Of a DNA stretch of 64,000 nt, positions 1 to 9,000 are shown in pieces. The stretch's first letter is position 1. Each line of letters starts with the position of its first letter. A program made the translations under genes and the position numbers. Under the pieces are notes generated by a model. The model did no database searches. It was not told the origin of the DNA and was given only the letters and a program-made list of their open reading frames with translations. The stretch comes from JBJHBP01 sp050485685 (lineage in GTDB: Bacteria > Pseudomonadota > Gammaproteobacteria > Steroidobacterales > Rariloculaceae): assembly GCA_050485685.1 (NCBI GenBank), contig JBJHBW010000008.1, positions 50,909 to 114,908 on the forward strand, in the 5' to 3' direction.

Positions 1-810
1 GCCGTCGTGAAGCTGCACCCGCCTCGCTTCCCCGTCCCCGTAATCCGCCCGGATTTCGGCCGCCGGAGGAACGAAGTCGGCGAGTACGGCCGCATGCTTG
101 TGGCTGCGTGTGTAGGCGTAGCTCCTGGTCGACGCTTCGTGATCGTTGAAAGCGACGCAGGGCGAGATCACGTCGATCAGCGCAAACCCCTGGTGCCGGA
201 CACCCGCCTTGATCAGCGGCACCAGCTGCTCCTTGTCGCCGGAGAAAGCGCGTGCAACGAAACTGCCGCCCAGTGACATCGCCAGCTGAACCGCATCCAT
301 GGGCGGCTGGCTGTTCAGCTCACCCCACTTCGATTTCGTGCCGACATCCGCGGAGGCCGAGAACTGGCCTTTGGTCAGACCGTATACGCCATTGTTCTCA
401 ATGATATAGACCATGTTCAGGTTGCGCCGCACCGCGTGCGCAAACTGACCCAGTCCTATGGAAAGCGAATCGCCGTCACCTGAGACTCCAAGCAGATGGA
501 GCTCGCGGTTCGCAACGCTGGCGCCGGTGGCAATGGAGGGCATGCGACCGTGCACGGCATTGAATCCGTGCGAAGCGCCCAGGAAATAGGCCGGCGTTTT
601 GGACGAGCATCCGATGCCGCTCATCTTCGCGACCCGGTGCGGTGGAATGTCCAGTTCGAAGAACGCCTGCACGATCGCAGCAGTCACCGAGTCATGACCG
701 CAGCCCGCGCACAGCGTGGACATGCCGCCCTCATAGTCACGCACCGTGAGGCCAAGGCCGTTGCGTGCAAGACCATCGTGCAGGATTCTCGGTTTGGGGA
801 TGGATGTCAT
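1..810 (-). CDS. 2-oxoacid:acceptor oxidoreductase, beta (TPP-binding) subunit, partial
   Basis: This is the N-terminal 270 residues of a KorB-type subunit; the 3' end lies beyond the window. The subunit binds thiamine pyrophosphate and carries out oxidative decarboxylation of a 2-oxoacid with CoA, in complex with the alpha/gamma subunit encoded just upstream. Seen in the translation: a CAGCGH motif near the N terminus, the MSGIGCSSKTP segment, a GDGDSLSIG TPP/Mg motif followed by an ENNGVYGLTKGQ segment, and the ISPCVAFNDHE block typical of this family. Its ATG overlaps the stop of the alpha gene by four bases (ATGA), so translation is probably coupled. The substrate (2-oxoglutarate or another 2-oxoacid) cannot be read from the sequence. 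Confidence 0.9.
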   Translation of the reverse strand, partial: MTSIPKPRILHDGLARNGLGLTVRDYEGGMSTLCAGCGHDSVTAAIVQAFFELDIPPHRVAKMSGIGCSSKTPAYFLGASHGFNAVHGRMPSIATGASVANRELHLLGVSGDGDSLSIGLGQFAHAVRRNLNMVYIIENNGVYGLTKGQFSASADVGTKSKWGELNSQPPMDAVQLAMSLGGSFVARAFSGDKEQLVPLIKAGVRHQGFALIDVISPCVAFNDHEASTRSYAYTRSHKHAAVLADFVPPAAEIRADYGDGEARRVQLHDG

Positions 811-2633
811 GCGGCCCGCCAGCGTTGTTCGGCTTCGGAAATCGCGTCAATGATGGCGCGTGAAGTAATGGGCAGTCCGCCGTAGTGCAGCACCGGATGC
901 AGTCTGTCCAGCGGATAACCGGTTTCCAGCGCAAGCAGACTGCGCAGCTGGGCATCGCGATTCTGCTCAACAACGAACACCCGCTCGTAGCGCTGCATGA
1001 AACGCAGCACATCGTCACCGAAAGGCAACGCACGAATGCGGCAATAACCCAGCTTCAATCCGCGATCGCCCAGCCTCTGCAGCGCTTCGTCCACAGCCGG
1101 ATCGCTGCTGCCAATGGCGATGACGCCCCAGCGCGCACCCTTGCGGTGACGACGCACCACCGGCGGCGGCACGAGTCCCGCGGCCGTGTCCCACTTCCGT
1201 TTCAGTCGGTCCAGCACCTGCCGGTACTCATCGGAATCCTCGGTGTAGGCACCGAAGCGATTGTGCCCTGAGCCGCGCACGAAATACGCACCGCGCGGAT
1301 GCACACCGGGCAGCGTACGGGCAGCGATTCCGTCGCCATCGGTATCGTCGTAGCGGTGAAACGCATCAAGTCGCTGCAGAGCTTCTGCGTCCAGCACCTT
1401 GCCGCGATCCGGACGGTACTCCGGATCCCACTGCAGCGTGTCGCACATCCAGTCGTTCATGCCCAGGTCCAGATCACTCATGACGATGACCGGCGTCTGC
1501 AGCCGGTCCGCCAGATCGAACGCCGCGACCGCAAACTCGAAACACTCGGCGGGACTGGCCGGAAACAGCAGCACGTGGCGCGTATCGCCGTGCGAGGCAT
1601 AGGCTGCCGCGAGCAGATCGGACTGCTGGGTGCGCGTGGGCATGCCTGTGGAGGGTCCGACCCGCTGCACGTCGAACAGCACGGCCGGCAGTTCGGCAAA
1701 GTAGGCGAAGCCCAGAAATTCCGACATCAGTGACAGGCCGGGGCCACTGGTAGGCGTGAAGGCGCGTGCACCGTTCCAGGTCGCGCCCAGCACGATACCC
1801 AGGGCCGCCAGTTCATCTTCAGCCTGTATGACCGCGTAGCGGCGCTCGCCGCTGTGCGGGTCGCGCCGATACTGCTCGCAGTAGCTGCGAAAAGCGTCCA
1901 TCAGCGAAGTGGAAGGGGTGATCGGATACCAGGCCCCCACCGTCGCGCCGGCATACACACAGCCCAGGGCCGCCGCGGTATTGCCGTCCATCAGGATCTT
2001 GTCTTCGGTCCGGTTCAGTGCCCACACCCGAGTCGCAAGCGGACATTCCAGCCGCTGGGTCGCGTATTCCGCGCCCAGGTTCACGGCCTCCAGATTGGCG
2101 TCCACCAGCTTCGGCTTGCTCGCGAAAGTCTCGCGCACCAGCTCGTGCAGCACGTCAGGATCCAGATCCAGCAGCGCGGCCAGTACGCCCACGTAGGCCA
2201 TGTTCTTCAGGAGTATCCGGGTGCGGGCGCCGGAGAATTTCTCATTGCACAGCCGCGCCAGCGGCACGCCGACGATGTTCACATCGTTTCTGGAAAGCAG
2301 CTGGCTGCGTGGCCAGGTCGAGTCATAGAGCAGGGTGCCGCCGGGCGCCAGCACGGCCAGATCCTCCTCGTAGGTCGCCGCATTCATCGCCACCATCACG
2401 TGCACGTCGCCGGATCTCGCCAGATGTCCGTCTGCGCTGACGCGTATTTCATACCAGGTGGGCAGCCCCTGGATGTTGGACGGGAAGAAATTCTTGCCCG
2501 AAACCGGCACACCCATACGAAAGATGGATTTCATCAGCAGCGAGTTGGCGCTGGCGGATCCGGTGCCGTTGACGTTCGCGATCCTGATCACGAAGTCATT
2601 GATCGTGCCGTGTGCCGATACCGCTTCCCCCAT
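807..2633 (-). CDS. 2-oxoacid:acceptor oxidoreductase, fused gamma-alpha subunit
   Basis: The protein has 608 residues. The N-terminal part (about 10-195) is the gamma domain, beginning with an IANVNGTGSASAN segment. The rest is the alpha pyrimidine-binding domain, with YPITPS at about 236-241. With the downstream beta subunit it should form a KorAB-type enzyme that passes electrons to ferredoxin or to the neighbouring flavoprotein. The start was placed at the ATG giving MGEAVSAHG, because upstream in-frame codons lie inside the previous gene and encode no conserved sequence. It begins five bases after the stop of the GltD-like gene and overlaps the beta gene by ATGA, so the three form one operon. 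Family assignment is firm; substrate is unknown. Confidence 0.9.
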   Translation of the reverse strand: MGEAVSAHGTINDFVIRIANVNGTGSASANSLLMKSIFRMGVPVSGKNFFPSNIQGLPTWYEIRVSADGHLARSGDVHVMVAMNAATYEEDLAVLAPGGTLLYDSTWPRSQLLSRNDVNIVGVPLARLCNEKFSGARTRILLKNMAYVGVLAALLDLDPDVLHELVRETFASKPKLVDANLEAVNLGAEYATQRLECPLATRVWALNRTEDKILMDGNTAAALGCVYAGATVGAWYPITPSTSLMDAFRSYCEQYRRDPHSGERRYAVIQAEDELAALGIVLGATWNGARAFTPTSGPGLSLMSEFLGFAYFAELPAVLFDVQRVGPSTGMPTRTQQSDLLAAAYASHGDTRHVLLFPASPAECFEFAVAAFDLADRLQTPVIVMSDLDLGMNDWMCDTLQWDPEYRPDRGKVLDAEALQRLDAFHRYDDTDGDGIAARTLPGVHPRGAYFVRGSGHNRFGAYTEDSDEYRQVLDRLKRKWDTAAGLVPPPVVRRHRKGARWGVIAIGSSDPAVDEALQRLGDRGLKLGYCRIRALPFGDDVLRFMQRYERVFVVEQNRDAQLRSLLALETGYPLDRLHPVLHYGGLPITSRAIIDAISEAEQRWRAA

Positions 2634-2638
2634 CGCGC

Positions 2639-4420
2639 CTAACCGCCCTTGTGATCGGCGGCGTAGGGGATGACGACCGTGGACTTCTGCATGTCCCATG
2701 CTGCGGTCGGGCAGCGTTCGGCGCAGAGGCCGCAATGTATGCAGAGATTCTCGTCCTTGACCATGACGCGACCGGTCTGTTTCAGCCCTTCCGATACATA
2801 CAGCGGCTGATCGTGCTGCAGGCGCGGCACACGCAGCCGCGAGCACAGATCATCGGTTTCCCCGTTGTGTGTAATCGTCAGGCAATCCACCGGACAGATA
2901 TCTATGCACGCATCGCACTCGATACACAGTTTCGCAGTGAATACCGTCTGCAGGTCGCAATTCAGGCAGCGCTCGACTTCGGTCGCGGCCTGCCCGGCAT
3001 CGAACCCCAGCTCCACTTCGATATCGAGCTGTCTGAAACGCTTCTTCAGATCGACATGCGGCACCATGCGCCGCGTACTGCGATCGTAGTCGTTGCTGTA
3101 GCTCCACTCCTGCAGCCCCATCTTCGCGCTGCTGAGCTTGACGCCACGCGGCAGACGATCGCTGACGGACCCTCCCTGGCAGTAGCGATGGATGGAGATC
3201 GCGGCCTGGTGACCGTGCTCCACAGCCCAGATCAGATTCTTCGGACCGAAAGCTGCGTCACCGCCGAAAAACACTGAAGGCAGTGTTGACCGGAATGTAA
3301 CCGCATCGAGCACCGGCAGGCCGTCATCATCAAACGCAAGGCCTATGTCCCGTTCGATCCACGGAAACGCATTCTCCTGACCGATGGCCAGCACCACGTC
3401 ATCACAGGGATACAACTCCTCGCCGACAGTGCGCGAGCCGGTGATTTCGCCTTCGTCATCGATCTCATACTCCATGCGATCGAACAGCATGCCGGTCAGC
3501 CGGCCCTGTTCGATCACGAACGCCTTGGGTGACCGGTTCACGACGATATCCACGCGTTCTTCCTCGGCGTCTTCCAGTTCCCATTCCGAAGCCTTGAAGA
3601 ACTGACGCGGTTTGCGCGCCATGACCTTCACGTCAGTCGCCCCCAGCCGCAGCGACGTGCGACAGCAGTCCATCGCGGTATTGCCCACACCTATGATCAG
3701 GACCCGCCTGCCGATCCCGGTGGTGTGCCCGAAAGCCACTGACTCCAGCCAGTCTATGCCGATGTGGATGCGGTCCGTGTCGTTGCGGCCGGGCAGGTCC
3801 AGGTCCTTGCCCCGCGGCGCGCCACTGCCCACGAAGACTGCGTCGTACCCCTCATCGAGCAGGCTGCTCATACTGGCTATGCGGCTGCCCAGACGAAGAT
3901 CCACGCCCATGTCCAGGATGTAGCCGATCTCTTCGTCAAGCACGTTCGCGGGCAGCCGGAATGCGGGGATGTTGGTGCGCATCAGGCCGCCCGGCCTCTC
4001 CAGGGCATCGAACATCACGCATTCGTAGCCCAGCGGTACCAGGTCGTTGGCCACCGTCAGCGACGCACAGCCGGCGCCCACCAGCGCAATGCGGTGGCCA
4101 TTGCGGCGCTCGGGCGCTCTCGGCAGGCGTGTCGTGACGTCATCGCGATGATCAGCCGCGACGCGCTTCAGTCGACAGATTGCAACCGGCTCATCTTCGA
4201 CGCGACGGCGTCGACAGGCCGGCTCGCAGGGGCGATCGCAGACCCGGCCGAGAATGCCGGGGAAGACGTTCGACGCGCGGTTCAGCAGATAAGCGTCGGT
4301 GAATCTGCCCTGCGCGATCAGGCGAATATATTCCGGGACATCGGTATGCGCCGGACACGCCCACTGGCAATCCACCACACGGTGGAAATATTCGGTACCT
4401 TCAATGCGGGTTGGTTGCAT
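2639..4420 (-). CDS. GltD-like FAD/NAD(P) oxidoreductase with C-terminal ferredoxin domain
   Basis: The 593-residue flavoprotein resembles the small subunit of glutamate synthase. The N-terminal region carries cysteines at 18, 22, 61, 65 and 69 (the Fer4_20-type Fe-S domain). An FAD Rossmann motif GAGCAS follows at about 115-120, then an NAD(P) domain. Two 4Fe-4S motifs lie at the C terminus (CIECDACIDICP about 499-510; CIHCGLCAERCP about 560-571). First gene of an operon with both 2-oxoacid oxidoreductase subunits, so it probably shuttles electrons between that enzyme and NAD(P)H or another carrier; this role is inferred. The start is the ATG giving MQPTRIEG; the longer frame upstream has no conserved sequence. 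No large GltB subunit is present in the window. Confidence 0.85.
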   Translation of the reverse strand: MQPTRIEGTEYFHRVVDCQWACPAHTDVPEYIRLIAQGRFTDAYLLNRASNVFPGILGRVCDRPCEPACRRRRVEDEPVAICRLKRVAADHRDDVTTRLPRAPERRNGHRIALVGAGCASLTVANDLVPLGYECVMFDALERPGGLMRTNIPAFRLPANVLDEEIGYILDMGVDLRLGSRIASMSSLLDEGYDAVFVGSGAPRGKDLDLPGRNDTDRIHIGIDWLESVAFGHTTGIGRRVLIIGVGNTAMDCCRTSLRLGATDVKVMARKPRQFFKASEWELEDAEEERVDIVVNRSPKAFVIEQGRLTGMLFDRMEYEIDDEGEITGSRTVGEELYPCDDVVLAIGQENAFPWIERDIGLAFDDDGLPVLDAVTFRSTLPSVFFGGDAAFGPKNLIWAVEHGHQAAISIHRYCQGGSVSDRLPRGVKLSSAKMGLQEWSYSNDYDRSTRRMVPHVDLKKRFRQLDIEVELGFDAGQAATEVERCLNCDLQTVFTAKLCIECDACIDICPVDCLTITHNGETDDLCSRLRVPRLQHDQPLYVSEGLKQTGRVMVKDENLCIHCGLCAERCPTAAWDMQKSTVVIPYAADHKGG

Positions 4421-4670
4421 AATCAAGGCGCTCGTCCCGATTATAGGCAGGTGTCGGTGTCCGGCAAGGCGTAGTTGTGCAGCCCGTTGGCCACAGCGCA
4501 TCTCCGGTACGGCAGCTGGAGCGGCAAGGAACCAGGGTGACAGTTCCGGGGTCTATCCCGACACGCCCTGCACGGTAGCACCGTCCGACACGGTGTTTTT
4601 GGTTAGAATCCGAATCATGGCCGTTTTCGCCTTCCTGGTCCCTGAACGCTGTCTGCACAGTGGACTCGCA

Positions 4671-5987
4671 ATGCTTCGCGCAGCTTTTATTACTCTGGCT
4701 GCCATTGCCCTGACAGTCACCGGCACCGCACTCGCACAGGAAACTGATGAGCAACCGCCGCTGGCGGACGTAGGACCGCCGGAGCCCGGCGTTTCGCGGA
4801 TCGAAACCCTGATCGAGTTCGAGGCCATGATGCGCGACGGGCGTCATGCGGACGCGATCCAGGCCGGACGACAGCTGGTGGAGCTGACCGAAAGCGAACT
4901 GGGCAACCGCCACAGGGATACGGCGCGGGCGCACTTTTCGCTGGCCAGAGCGCAGCGCGCTGCCGGCCAGTACGACGACGCGGAGCTCAGTTATCTGAAC
5001 GCCATCGACATCTTTCGCGATGTCGATGGCCCGTTCGGAGAATCGTTGCTCGACCCGATGATGGGCCTTGGCGACAACTACCACGAGGCTCACCGTTACG
5101 CCAGCGCGGTAGCCGCCTACAACGAGGCCCGCACCGTGAGTCGTCGAGTCCACGGTCTGCTCAACAGGGAACAGATAGAGATTCTCGACAGGATCAGCAC
5201 TTCGCTGCTGCAACTGAACCGCATCAGCGAAGCCGAAGAGCAGCAGATCACCGCGCTGGAACTCATCGAACGAACACACGGTGACGACTCTACAGAATTC
5301 CTGGACGCGCTTTACCGATACGCCGAGTGGCTGCGCGACGCGAACCTGTTCCGCAAGGAACGCGAGCAATACAACCGGGCCATGGCCATCGTACGCGACA
5401 CGTGGGGCCGGAACAGTGTTCAGATGCTGCGGCCGCTGCGTGAAACCGCGAACAGTTTCCGCGCCCAGCGGTTCAGCGATCCACAGGGTGCTTCAGCGCT
5501 CAGCCGGGCACTCGACATCCTCCGTGAGCAACCGGAAGCCGATGCACTGATCGCCGCCGAACTGCTGCTGGATTTCGGTGACTGGCAGACAGCCTTTGCC
5601 AGGGGCGACGGCGGGCAGACCGGCACCCCGCAGTACCAGCGAGCATGGGAACTGCTTGAGGGACTCGACAATGGCGACGAGCTGCGTCAGCAGTGGTTCG
5701 GTTCTCTGGAGTTCGTGCTGCGCGAACCGGTGAGTTCCCGCGGCCTCAGTTACGAGGAACGCGCTGTCCCCGGTTTCGTCGTGGTGCAGTTCGATCTCGA
5801 CGAGTATGGCCGGCCCGAGAACCTGCGGGTCACGGAATCCAGTCCACCGGGCTTCAAGGACGACGACACCATTCGCGCCGTGTCCCGATCCCGCTTCCGT
5901 CCCAACATGGTGGACGGAGAACCGGCGCCGCGTACCAACCTCGCCCTGCGTTTCAACTTCCGGTATCTGCCGGGTGACGTGAACTGA
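4671..5987 (+). CDS. Periplasmic TPR protein with C-terminal TonB-like domain
   Basis: The protein has 438 residues if translation starts at the ATG that opens a typical signal peptide (MLRAAFITLAAIALTVTGTA, with cleavage probably before QETDE). An in-frame ATG at 4618 would add 18 residues that spoil the signal peptide. The body contains helical TPR-like repeats (tetratricopeptide, Tetratrico_10/12 style) from about 40 to 300. The last 80 residues read like a TonB C-terminal domain (VVVQFDLDEYGRPENLRVTE, then a conserved SRFRP). Such TPR-TonB_C proteins are common in marine Gammaproteobacteria and their function is unknown. It is divergent from the oxidoreductase operon. Confidence 0.75.
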   Translation: MLRAAFITLAAIALTVTGTALAQETDEQPPLADVGPPEPGVSRIETLIEFEAMMRDGRHADAIQAGRQLVELTESELGNRHRDTARAHFSLARAQRAAGQYDDAELSYLNAIDIFRDVDGPFGESLLDPMMGLGDNYHEAHRYASAVAAYNEARTVSRRVHGLLNREQIEILDRISTSLLQLNRISEAEEQQITALELIERTHGDDSTEFLDALYRYAEWLRDANLFRKEREQYNRAMAIVRDTWGRNSVQMLRPLRETANSFRAQRFSDPQGASALSRALDILREQPEADALIAAELLLDFGDWQTAFARGDGGQTGTPQYQRAWELLEGLDNGDELRQQWFGSLEFVLREPVSSRGLSYEERAVPGFVVVQFDLDEYGRPENLRVTESSPPGFKDDDTIRAVSRSRFRPNMVDGEPAPRTNLALRFNFRYLPGDVN

Positions 5988-6284
5988 CCCGGGCACCACT
6001 CCGCCCCGATTTTCGAGGACCGCGGCCTGCTGCCCGAATCGCCGGAGCAGTGTAAATTTTTCTCAAGCAGGCTGGTCATTTACGCTTTCGGCACTATTTC
6101 AGGGGGTAAGGTTGTGGCAAGTTCATCAGTGAGCGCCGCCCGACGGCGCCTCGGGGAGGACGGCGCGCGTCAGGGCAGGTCGATACGCGCGGCCGGTCAG
6201 GGGACTTCAGGAGGACCGTCCAGACGTGCCGCGGGCAGGAGCCGGCGGCCAGTAGCGCGTGGCCGCGCGACGGACGGAAAGAGT

Positions 6285-6992
6285 ATGGAAGTGACAGTAG
6301 CCAATCAGGTTCTGATTATCGACGACGATGTGCGTCTGGCCGAAATGCTCGCGGAGTACCTCGAGCCGGAAGGACTGGAACTGACTACCGTGGCTTCGGG
6401 CAGTCAGGGGCTGCGCGATGCCCGCAGTCACGACTACGATCTCATCGTGCTCGACGTCATGCTGCCCGGCATTTCCGGCTTCGAAGTGCTGCGCCAGTTG
6501 CGGGAATCCGGATCGCAGACACCCGTCCTCATGCTGACCGCACGCGGAGATGACGTGGACCGCATCGTCGGTCTGGAGATGGGTGCGGATGACTATCTGC
6601 CCAAGCCGTTCAATCCGCGCGAGCTGCTGGCACGCATCAAGGCGATACTGCGTCGCACCGGCGACAGTGAGAACGACGACTTGTCCGAACTGCAGGTTGG
6701 GCCACTGAAGGCCAACCTGCGCAGACGCGAGGCCTTTCTCAACGACGAACCGCTGCGCCTGACCAATGCCGAGTTCGTGATTCTCGCCACCCTGATGCGT
6801 TCGCCGGGCGACGTCGTCTCGCGAGAATCGCTTACGCGAGCCGCGCTTGGCCGGCAGCTGTTGCCGGATGACCGCAGCCTGGATACGCACATCAGCAATC
6901 TGCGCAAGAAGGTGAGCGGCACACAGAATGAAGGGCTGACGATACGCAGCGTGCGTGGCAGTGGCTATGTGCTGCTGCCACCGGATGCCTGA
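6285..6992 (+). CDS. OmpR/CpxR-family response regulator
   Basis: The 235-residue regulator has a receiver domain (IIDDD acidic pocket at 11-15, phospho-acceptor D57 in LIVLDVMLPG, LPKPF lysine) and a C-terminal winged-helix DNA-binding domain (LTNAEFVILATLMR ... RGSGYVLLP). It is followed 17 bases later by its cognate sensor kinase. The ATG at 6285 has GGAAAG just upstream and gives a normal family length. A GTG at 6114 with a stronger AGGGGG site seven bases away would add 57 Arg/Ser-rich residues. I chose the ATG because the extension has no counterpart in the family. Architecture is closest to CpxR/RstA; the signal is unknown. Confidence 0.9.
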   Translation: MEVTVANQVLIIDDDVRLAEMLAEYLEPEGLELTTVASGSQGLRDARSHDYDLIVLDVMLPGISGFEVLRQLRESGSQTPVLMLTARGDDVDRIVGLEMGADDYLPKPFNPRELLARIKAILRRTGDSENDDLSELQVGPLKANLRRREAFLNDEPLRLTNAEFVILATLMRSPGDVVSRESLTRAALGRQLLPDDRSLDTHISNLRKKVSGTQNEGLTIRSVRGSGYVLLPPDA

Positions 6993-7009
6993 CCGGCAGG
7001 GAACATCAT

Positions 7010-8374
7010 ATGGGCCTGTTCTGGAAAATCATGGTTTCGTTCAGCATCGCGATGACAGTCGCGCTGGCGTCTACCGTTTATGTCAGCTTCCGGCTCGCCG
7101 ACTCCGCGTTTGACCAGGTGAACGTGGGCGGGCACGAGCGCATCGTTCAGGAAGCGGCCGAAGCGCTGGAACAGGGCGGGCAGCGTCAGTTGCGATGGTG
7201 GCTGCTGACCAATCCCAGACCGGCGCCGGGGGTCGTGCTGCTGGTCATCGACGACAATGGCAACGAACTGCTGGGGCGTGCGCTGCCGGTCGAGATAGCG
7301 CGCCTGCTGATGACACGTCCGCCGCGCCCTCCCGCGGGCCGGCCTCAGAGTTTTCAGCCTGTGCAGTTACCGCGACTCACCGGCCCGGATGGAGAAACCT
7401 ACCGGCTGCTGTTCTCGCGTGCACCGATTACCGTGCTCGGCATACTCACCTGGCCGCGCACGCAGATGACCGTGCTGATCACATCCATACTTTCCGCAGC
7501 CGGCATGTCGCTGCTGCTTGCGCTGTACCTGTCCCTGCCGATTGCCCGCCTGCAGCGCGCCAGCCGGGCGCTGGCGGCAGGCGCTCTGGATACGCGCGTA
7601 GGCCCGCCGTACACCCGGCGCAAGGATGAAGTCGGCAAGCTGGCCTGCGACTTCGACGCGATGGCCGCACGACTGCAGCAGCTGGTCAACGACAAGGAAA
7701 CCCTGCTGCGCGACGTGTCACATGAGCTGCGCTCGCCTCTGGCTCGCATCCACATGGCGCTGGCCCTCGCCCAGCGCCGTGCGGGCGAGGACCTGCAGCC
7801 CAGCCTGCGACGCATCGAACAGGAGTCGGAGCGGCTCAACGATCTTGTCGGCCAGGTGATGACGCTTTCACGCCTGCGCACGCGCGCTGAGCCGATTCGC
7901 GAACAGTTCCGCTTCGAGGAACTGGTCGGCGAGGTCGTGGACGACGCGCGTTACGAACAACCGACGGCGAAGCTCGAGTTCTCTGTCAAAGCGCCCGTAC
8001 CCCAGGTGCGGGGCGAGCGCGAGGCGCTGAAGAGTGCTGTCGAGAACGTGATACGCAATGCGCTGCGATACGGCGACACGGAACGGCCGATCGAAGTCTC
8101 GCTGGAATCACGCGGCGACGAGATGTTGCTGCGCGTGAGCGACCGTGGACCGGGCGTTCCCGAGCACGACCTGACGCGCATTTTCGAACCGTTTTACCGT
8201 GGCGACTCCAGCCGCGATCACCGCGAGGACAGTCAGGGCATCGGACTCGCAATCACCTCCAGGGTCATGGAGCTGCACGGAGGCCAGGTGACAGCGGCCA
8301 ATCGTGAAGGCGGCGGGCTCGTTGTCACAATGACATTCCCGGCCGATGGCCACCGAGGCGGTAACGCAGCCTGA
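7010..8374 (+). CDS. Sensor histidine kinase (CpxA/EnvZ type)
   Basis: The membrane kinase has 454 residues. A first transmembrane helix (about 5-27) is followed by a periplasmic domain of about 120 residues and a second helix (about 152-178). Then come HAMP (about 178-232), a HisKA domain with phospho-acceptor H238 (RDVSHELRSPLAR) and an HATPase domain with VIRNALRY (N box), DRGPGVP (G1) and GIGLAI (G2). It pairs with the adjacent response regulator. The proline-rich loop near 104-120 in the sensor region is unusual. The overall arrangement suggests an envelope stress sensor, but no ligand can be deduced. Confidence 0.92.
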   Translation: MGLFWKIMVSFSIAMTVALASTVYVSFRLADSAFDQVNVGGHERIVQEAAEALEQGGQRQLRWWLLTNPRPAPGVVLLVIDDNGNELLGRALPVEIARLLMTRPPRPPAGRPQSFQPVQLPRLTGPDGETYRLLFSRAPITVLGILTWPRTQMTVLITSILSAAGMSLLLALYLSLPIARLQRASRALAAGALDTRVGPPYTRRKDEVGKLACDFDAMAARLQQLVNDKETLLRDVSHELRSPLARIHMALALAQRRAGEDLQPSLRRIEQESERLNDLVGQVMTLSRLRTRAEPIREQFRFEELVGEVVDDARYEQPTAKLEFSVKAPVPQVRGEREALKSAVENVIRNALRYGDTERPIEVSLESRGDEMLLRVSDRGPGVPEHDLTRIFEPFYRGDSSRDHREDSQGIGLAITSRVMELHGGQVTAANREGGGLVVTMTFPADGHRGGNAA

Positions 8375-8420
8375 TCGACTCCCGGCGCGCGCTGGCGACC
8401 GGCGCTGATCGCAACGGAGC

Positions 8421-8759
8421 TCAGATTGCCTGGTCGCCGGTCTCGCCGGTGCGGATGCGATATACCTGACCCAGCTCGGTGACGAAAATCTTGCCGTCAC
8501 CCACCTTGCCGGTCTTGGCAGCATCGATGATGGCTTCGATCACGCGATCGACCAGATCGTCGCTGACCGCAACCTCGACCTTCACCTTGGGCAGAAAGTC
8601 GACGACATACTCAGCGCCCCGGTACAGCTCGGTATGACCGCGCTGACGCCCGAATCCCTTCACCTCAGTGACGGTCATGCCCTGAACACCGACTTCCGCA
8701 AGCGCATTGCGTACATCGTCCAGCCGGAATGGTTTGACCACGGCAGTTATGAGCTTCAT
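8421..8759 (-). CDS. glnK: Nitrogen regulatory protein P-II
   Basis: At 112 residues this is the exact length of GlnB/GlnK proteins. It starts MKLITAVVKPF and carries the T-loop signature ELYRGAEYVVDF, with the uridylylation tyrosine at residue 51, and a C-terminal GDGKIFV segment for ATP/2-oxoglutarate binding. P-II proteins sense 2-oxoglutarate and the energy state and regulate AmtB, NtrB and glutamine synthetase adenylylation. No amtB lies next to it, so GlnB and GlnK cannot be separated by context. The four codons upstream of the chosen ATG are not conserved. Confidence 0.92.
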   Translation of the reverse strand: MKLITAVVKPFRLDDVRNALAEVGVQGMTVTEVKGFGRQRGHTELYRGAEYVVDFLPKVKVEVAVSDDLVDRVIEAIIDAAKTGKVGDGKIFVTELGQVYRIRTGETGDQAI

Positions 8760-9000
8760 GCAGGCCCCCAAGGCGGGTTGATAAAAGGATGCCGCGCTTT
8801 ACCGGCACGGCCCGGCGGGATCGTTACGGAACCATTGTAGCGAAGTCACGGAATCCATGGCACAGTGTGATGGATTCCGGCCCTGTTTGCGGGCGGGTCG
8901 CGCTTAACGCAACCACTGCGCGTCTGCGCGGTCAAAAACCAATGCGTGGCCAGGTTACCCACGCGTGCGTTCAAATCGGCTGAAAGCGACGGTCCCGATC

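Noticed and set aside
4401..5369. Minus-strand open frame opposite the TPR protein
   Set aside because: The plus strand has a signal peptide, TPR and TonB-C features; the antisense product is unrecognisable.
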